From Chlorobiaceae bacterium (GTDB lineage Bacteria > Bacteroidota > Chlorobiia > Chlorobiales > Chlorobiaceae), in NCBI GenBank assembly GCA_013334965.1, contig JAAXWO010000011.1, positions 1 to 64,000 on the forward strand: a DNA stretch of 64,000 nt. Direction: 5' to 3'. The translations under genes were made by a program, and so were the position numbers. The notes below the pieces were generated by a model that saw only the letters and a list, made by a program, of their open reading frames with translations, was not told where the DNA came from and made no database searches. This document shows, one piece after another, positions 57,440 through 64,000 of this stretch; the first letter of the stretch is position 1, and each line of letters starts with the position of its first letter.

Positions 57440-57946
57440 TCATTGCTTGACCGCTGCCGGGCCATAGGTTCCGGATCCGATGAACCAGCCGTTGTCTATC
57501 TTCTCGACATACCCCAGTTTCGGCTCCTGGCGCGCAGCATGTTCCGGGTTCGGCCATGTGTAATAGAGCCATCCGCGTCCCTCATTGGCAAGGCGAACAA
57601 GCTCCTTGATCACCTCTACGCCGTTGGGATCTTTCATTCCCATAAGGTTTTTCCCGATCAGCGACTGATCACCGCCATGAGCGATGACGTTGCCTGAAAA
57701 ATCATAGGCGAAGATGTAAAGGCCGCCCTGCTGGAACATTCCATCCTTGGCGGAAAACACCTTCAACGATTCGTCCTTGCTGTGGCTCCGGGCATACTCG
57801 GCCGCCTTTTCAACAAATGCCTTCACATCCCCTGTCGTCCACTCCCCACTGGATTCAGCCCTGACCTCTGCCGCTCCAACAGAAATGAGCATGGCCAGGA
57901 TCAACAACACTGCCGAAAAAAACCGGCTTACGACACGCTTCCTCAT
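57440..57946 (-). CDS. Secreted single-cache-domain protein
   Basis: GLYIFAYDFSGNVIAHGGDQSLIGKNLMGMKDPNGVEVIKELVRLANEGRGWLYYTWPNPEHAARQEPKLGYVEKIDNGWFIGSGTYG; signal peptide begins at MRKRVVSRFFSAVLLILAMLISVGAAEVRA. Confidence 0.9.
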   Translation of the reverse strand: MRKRVVSRFFSAVLLILAMLISVGAAEVRAESSGEWTTGDVKAFVEKAAEYARSHSKDESLKVFSAKDGMFQQGGLYIFAYDFSGNVIAHGGDQSLIGKNLMGMKDPNGVEVIKELVRLANEGRGWLYYTWPNPEHAARQEPKLGYVEKIDNGWFIGSGTYGPAAVKQ

Positions 57947-58094
57947 CTTCCCCCTCCGGATATGATTGTTAATGAATACACAATAGCCAGGGATAAACCT
58001 GACGCCCACAAAATATCTTTCGGGAAAGTGCGGATCACACCTGCCCATCAATACTTGTATTAATCGTATAACTTGTCACAGAAAAAAACATTGT

Positions 58095-58448
58095 TCAATC
58101 CGGTATGGCCTTGCGCAGCTCCGTGGCGTCGAAAACAAGCCGGATTTCAGAGATCCGGTTATTCGATACCGTAAAAAATTCCGCAGTCCGGATTACCCCC
58201 GCAGGAGTGACGGTATCGCAATCGTAGAGCAAGACCCCCCCGTTGTCATCGAAAAAGCTCCGTAACATCGCGACGCCACGCAATATATCCTTGAACGAGG
58301 TCAGAACTGCGATGAAATCATCCGCATTCCTAAAGGTGCTGACGCTCCCCCTGAAATCGAGATCATCGGCAAGCAGGCTTCGTGCCGTTGCAAAATCTCC
58401 GTTCGTCCAGGCATGGTGATACGATTCGATCAGCGCTCTGGTATCCAT
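58095..58448 (-). CDS. SnoaL/NTF2-like family protein
   Basis: MDTRALIESYHHAWTNGDFATARSLLADDLDFRGSVSTFRNADDFIAVLTSF... Confidence 0.88.
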   Translation of the reverse strand: MDTRALIESYHHAWTNGDFATARSLLADDLDFRGSVSTFRNADDFIAVLTSFKDILRGVAMLRSFFDDNGGVLLYDCDTVTPAGVIRTAEFFTVSNNRISEIRLVFDATELRKAIPD

Positions 58449-58618
58449 GTTCGCCTTCCTTTTGAGTTAAAGAACAAAACGTTTTTTTGGGTGACCCTTG
58501 TCATGACTCCGCTACAATAGCGACGAATCCTGAAGTGAAATATATATATTTTTCTGTTTGACAGGGATGATCAGGCAAGGATGAAACGGAACGAAACTCA
58601 AGCAGGAAAGGCAATGCG

Positions 58619-59107
58619 ATGGGAACAATAGAGGATTACAAAAACAGGTCTCTCCTCTGCGGCATCAGGAAAGCGCTGGACATTCTTGACATCGCAAATG
58701 ATCTGCCAATCCAAGACGATCGCCTGGAGCGCGTCATGGAAAAGATTCGCGCCTTCGAGCCCATATGCATCGCAATAGCTGAAGCATCGGAACTCATTCG
58801 CAGTTCAAGGAGCGTCGCGCTCGGTGAACGGGTATGCCGGGAGCTTCATCCGGATTCGGAAGCGACCCAATCCGTATTTCTCGACGAACTCGCAGAAGCG
58901 ATGATCCGGTCAGGTCATGCAAGGCCTGCTACAGTCGATGAATCGGTGCTTGCCCTGCAGCAGCACTCCGGACACCCGCTCATCATCTCGAAGGTTTCCG
59001 GTCGATATCAGGAGATCTGCGCTTCCCATCTGCCGACCTGCGTCTTCTGGAAAGCTGAAAAACAGGGCCTGCACTGCCTGAAACGCCGACATGGCACAAA
59101 AGCGTGA
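58619..59107 (+). CDS. Hypothetical protein
   Basis: 162-aa ORF with normal composition, ATG at 58619 following aaggcaatgcg; no family recognised. Confidence 0.6.
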   Translation: MGTIEDYKNRSLLCGIRKALDILDIANDLPIQDDRLERVMEKIRAFEPICIAIAEASELIRSSRSVALGERVCRELHPDSEATQSVFLDELAEAMIRSGHARPATVDESVLALQQHSGHPLIISKVSGRYQEICASHLPTCVFWKAEKQGLHCLKRRHGTKA

Positions 59108-59160
59108 ATACCGAAACAACAGGTTACCCTCCTCACCAAAGACACGCCGAAAATTCATCA

Positions 59161-60834
59161 TCACAATCCAAGGCTCACGCCAAGGGCAATCCCTCCGACG
59201 CCATCATCCTCCCCCATGCCTGAGTAACAAAGATCAAGCCGCAGGTTGTTATCAAAAGCCAGCTCAACGCCGGCAGAACCTTCGATTGCATGCCTGCGCC
59301 GATCCGGGAGCGTTGTGACAAAGGAATCGCTCCAACCGTTGAGCGAGGCCGACACCCTCCTGCTGTCCAGACGGCTCTCATAGATCCATCCGACCGACAT
59401 GTAGGGCGTAAGCGTCCGGTGACCGCCAAGCTTTATGGACCTGTCGAGGTGCAGTTCTGCATGACAAAGCAACGTACGGCTTTGGGCCGAAGCAACCGCA
59501 AGGTTCAAGCTGCCTGCACCGGTTTCCGTGAAACTGCCTCTCGACTGGTAGAGATAACCCACACCTGCAGAGGGAAGGAGCTTCACCGGCCCCGCATTGG
59601 CGACCACACCTCCGCGGATGTCGACATTGGCATCCCAGCCTCCGTAACTCCCATCGGCGACCCTCGATAGCGGAGAAAGCGGCGAGGCAGTCGGCCCGTG
59701 AGGCGAGCGCTGATAGAACGTAGTGACCGAAAGGTTACGTTTCGTGTCTCCCTGCGATGAACCTGCGCCCGCCTGCAGTTGGACAAACGCCTGGTCGATA
59801 GCCACCCTGGAATATGCGGAGAAACGATAATAATCAACCCTCGCGCTTCCGCCGGACTCCTTCCAGTCGAGGCTCCCCTGCATCCAGCCGAAACTGACGC
59901 CTGAACGGACATTATCGGAGATTGTGGCATCGCCTCCGATAACTATCCCATACACCTCACCGTCAAATCCCTCAGACGGGTATCGCAGCAGGCCCTTTAT
60001 GCCCTTGCCCCAGATGCCTGATCCTGCCTCACGCAACATCGTGCGATCGATCCTGTCGTCAATCGCATGGCTCTGGAGGGAGACCGCACGACTCCCCAGC
60101 GTTGCGATGTTGTCGAATCGGGCAGGCGTGATGCTGGCCAGCGCACTGTTGAACAGATAGCTGCCCGCAGGGTTACAGAGCACATCAAGGCTGTTCAAAA
60201 CCGACTCCATATCTGAATAAGGCGCTGGCTGGTGCGCGACAAGATAGGCGCCGAGAGCGCGGTTGTTGTCGGTGCTCGCCAGGGCGGGATACCAGAGTAC
60301 CGGCGCCATGATCGCCTGACCATTGAAAAAGGTCGTATAGGGCCCGCCGTTCGATTGGGACTGCTGCCCTCCTCCGCTGCCCCATCCGTCAATAGGGCCG
60401 GCGATACCCGTATACAATGATTCTCCGGGATTGGTAACTCCCAGGGTCATCATGGTCGGGGGATTGGGAAGGGCGAAAAGGTCACGAACCTGTTCAGCCG
60501 TCAGTCCGCGAACGGTGCCCGCGCGCATGACCCAGCCCCCCTCCTGATTTGAAGGATTGACCGAAGCCGTAGGGTTATAGAACCGCACAAAAAACTGCGG
60601 GACGGTCGTCGTGATGCTTGTAACCATCGTACCGGTTTCCCACGGTCCTTTTCCCACACCGTATGATGCGTTCAGAACTGAAGGATCAACAAGGAACGGC
60701 GCATTTTCCGTCCCGAGAGGCTGGACAAGGCCCTGCCAGTCTGCAGCGACAAGGGGACGGAAAACCGCTGTAAGCTGGAGCGACAAGAAAAACAGTATAT
60801 GTGCCAGCCGTTTCACCAATGAGGAGTGCGCCAT
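59161..60834 (-). CDS. Autotransporter-domain outer-membrane protein
   Basis: Signal peptide; C-terminal about 280-aa beta-barrel (GIWGKGIKGLLRYPSEGFDGEVYGIVIGGDATISDNVRSGVSFGWMQG...; YMSVGWIYESRLDSRRVSASLNGWSDSF; IALGVSLGL terminus). Confidence 0.85.
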   Translation of the reverse strand: MAHSSLVKRLAHILFFLSLQLTAVFRPLVAADWQGLVQPLGTENAPFLVDPSVLNASYGVGKGPWETGTMVTSITTTVPQFFVRFYNPTASVNPSNQEGGWVMRAGTVRGLTAEQVRDLFALPNPPTMMTLGVTNPGESLYTGIAGPIDGWGSGGGQQSQSNGGPYTTFFNGQAIMAPVLWYPALASTDNNRALGAYLVAHQPAPYSDMESVLNSLDVLCNPAGSYLFNSALASITPARFDNIATLGSRAVSLQSHAIDDRIDRTMLREAGSGIWGKGIKGLLRYPSEGFDGEVYGIVIGGDATISDNVRSGVSFGWMQGSLDWKESGGSARVDYYRFSAYSRVAIDQAFVQLQAGAGSSQGDTKRNLSVTTFYQRSPHGPTASPLSPLSRVADGSYGGWDANVDIRGGVVANAGPVKLLPSAGVGYLYQSRGSFTETGAGSLNLAVASAQSRTLLCHAELHLDRSIKLGGHRTLTPYMSVGWIYESRLDSRRVSASLNGWSDSFVTTLPDRRRHAIEGSAGVELAFDNNLRLDLCYSGMGEDDGVGGIALGVSLGL

Positions 60835-60965
60835 GTTCAGGAGATTGATATTCCATGAAACGTTGAAGTGCAGGTCACCGATTACCTACGTTAACCAATA
60901 TTCAGTTCCCCTACCCTATCGGGCAGGGCGCATGACGTCAAATGAAATTGCGCTCCAGGGCGACG

Positions 60966-61889
60966 TCACCCGACACCCCCTGCGGCTATCTTATGCAGAT
61001 GCCTGACATCCCGCAATGGAGGCGCGCCGAAAAGACGGCTGTATTCACGGCTGAACTGGGAAGGGCTCTCGTAACCCACCCGAAGCGCAGCACTCGCAGC
61101 GTCGAGGTGCTCGGTGAACATCAGTTGCTTGGCCTCCTGCAGTCGCAGCCACTTCTGGAACTGCAACGGACTCATCGCCGTCAACGCCCGGAAATGATGA
61201 TGGAAGCTCGATGTGCTCATGCTGGCATATGCAGCAAGCTCATCGACCCTGAGCGGCCGGGTGAAATTCTCCTTCAGCCACTCGATCGCGCGAGCGATCT
61301 GGTGACTCTGGCTCCCCGACTCCACAATCTGCCTGAGGCGCTCACCCTGATCTCCCACAAGCAGTCGGAAATAGATTTCACGCTGTACAAGCGGCGCAAG
61401 AATCGGAATATCCTCCGGCTCGTCAAGCAGATCGATCAACCGCTGGAATGCGTTGAGCAAAGGCATCGACCCCTCGCTGACGGACATTCCCCGACCGGAC
61501 TTCCGGGGCCGCGGCAACGGAAGGTTACTATCCATGATCAACTGGGCAATGACACGCAGATCAAGCCTTAAGGTCAGCCCCAGGTATGGTTGCGCCGCAC
61601 TCGCTTCGATGACCTGCGCCACAACCGGCAGGCCTACCGAAGTTATCAGGAAATGGTGCGCATCATAAACATAAGCCTCTTCTCCGAGCATCACCCGCTT
61701 GGATCCCTGGGCGATCAGGCAAATGCTCGGGCCGTGCAGATAGCTTGTCGGCTCACTTGGAGCATCTCTCCGGTACAGGGACAATTCCGGAATGGCGGTG
61801 GTCGGTCGGCTGCCGTCGGCAGTCAATCGGGCAATCGTTTCGGCAAACTTCGAACCGCCGGGCGCTCTGTCTGTTGTTTGTTGCGCCAT
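60966..61889 (-). CDS. AraC family regulator (AraC_N domain), YqhC-like
   Basis: LSLYRRDAPSEPTSYLHGPSICLIAQGSKRVMLGEEAYVYDAHHFLITSVGLPVVAQVIEASAAQPYLGLTLRLD; HTH SFHHHFRALTAMSPLQFQKWLRLQEAKQLMFTEHLDAASAALRVGYESPSQFSREYSRLFG. Confidence 0.94.
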   Translation of the reverse strand: MAQQTTDRAPGGSKFAETIARLTADGSRPTTAIPELSLYRRDAPSEPTSYLHGPSICLIAQGSKRVMLGEEAYVYDAHHFLITSVGLPVVAQVIEASAAQPYLGLTLRLDLRVIAQLIMDSNLPLPRPRKSGRGMSVSEGSMPLLNAFQRLIDLLDEPEDIPILAPLVQREIYFRLLVGDQGERLRQIVESGSQSHQIARAIEWLKENFTRPLRVDELAAYASMSTSSFHHHFRALTAMSPLQFQKWLRLQEAKQLMFTEHLDAASAALRVGYESPSQFSREYSRLFGAPPLRDVRHLHKIAAGGVG

Positions 61890-62176
61890 GATATCTTCCT
61901 TGATTCGCATTGCGATCCTCCCTGTAGTTATCTTCACCGGCAATATCGGACCCATAGTGCAACATACAACCTGATCCCGGAATCTTTTGGAGGATCAGGC
62001 AAGAATTAAACAGGATCGACCTATCCTGATCAAAGAGACTGAGCGTAGATTGACCAGGAAGACGAGATACAGCATCAGCACGAATGAACCGATTGGAAAT
62101 GTTGAAACGGGCAACACCCCGACGGACGTAAAAAGAGGATTGTTTACGCAGAGAACATCCATAATTGAGCAGAACC

Positions 62177-64000
<1,824 letters not shown>

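Overview
This 64 kb window looks chromosomal. Gene content is consistent with a green sulfur bacterium (Chlorobium or a relative), but that is an inference from overall flavour, not a test. I assigned about 50 coding regions. Main blocks: (1) 3' part of a giant cadherin/Calx-beta adhesin with two near-identical 360-bp tandem repeats, followed by a beta-barrel OMP. (2) A minus-strand redox/quinone-stress cluster (AraC regulator, YceI, DOPA-dioxygenase-like, FMN reductase, frameshifted pirin). (3) A trypsin-like protease with TPRs, an orphan TpsB transporter and a cupredoxin-like protein. (4) Amidotransferase, class II photolyase and RNase R. (5) An ECF sigma factor with a partner membrane protein. 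(6) A sigma54 response regulator, KimA/YdaO-like APC permease and HAMP histidine kinase module. (7) An unusual PII protein with Amt. (8) An MgtA-type P-ATPase with a PTS-EIIA-like protein, and two NRAMP transporters, one linked to an MgtE-N/CBS protein and an untracked 59-aa membrane peptide. (9) An apparently complete methylmalonyl-CoA:pyruvate transcarboxylase operon (5S-12S-small subunit-1.3S) whose 5S gene has no canonical start codon. (10) A 16-haem cytochrome c with a membrane cytochrome b-like protein, a two-component system and a DUF4405 protein. (11) A remnant of a CheB/CheR/HK/REC fusion. (12) An arsenic/thiol locus with a repeated putative ArsR operator and decayed arsC and ACR3 genes. 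(13) An autotransporter. (14) A yqhC-yqhD-aldo/keto-reductase-like locus at the right edge. No CRISPR array, rRNA, tRNA or intact transposase was recognised.
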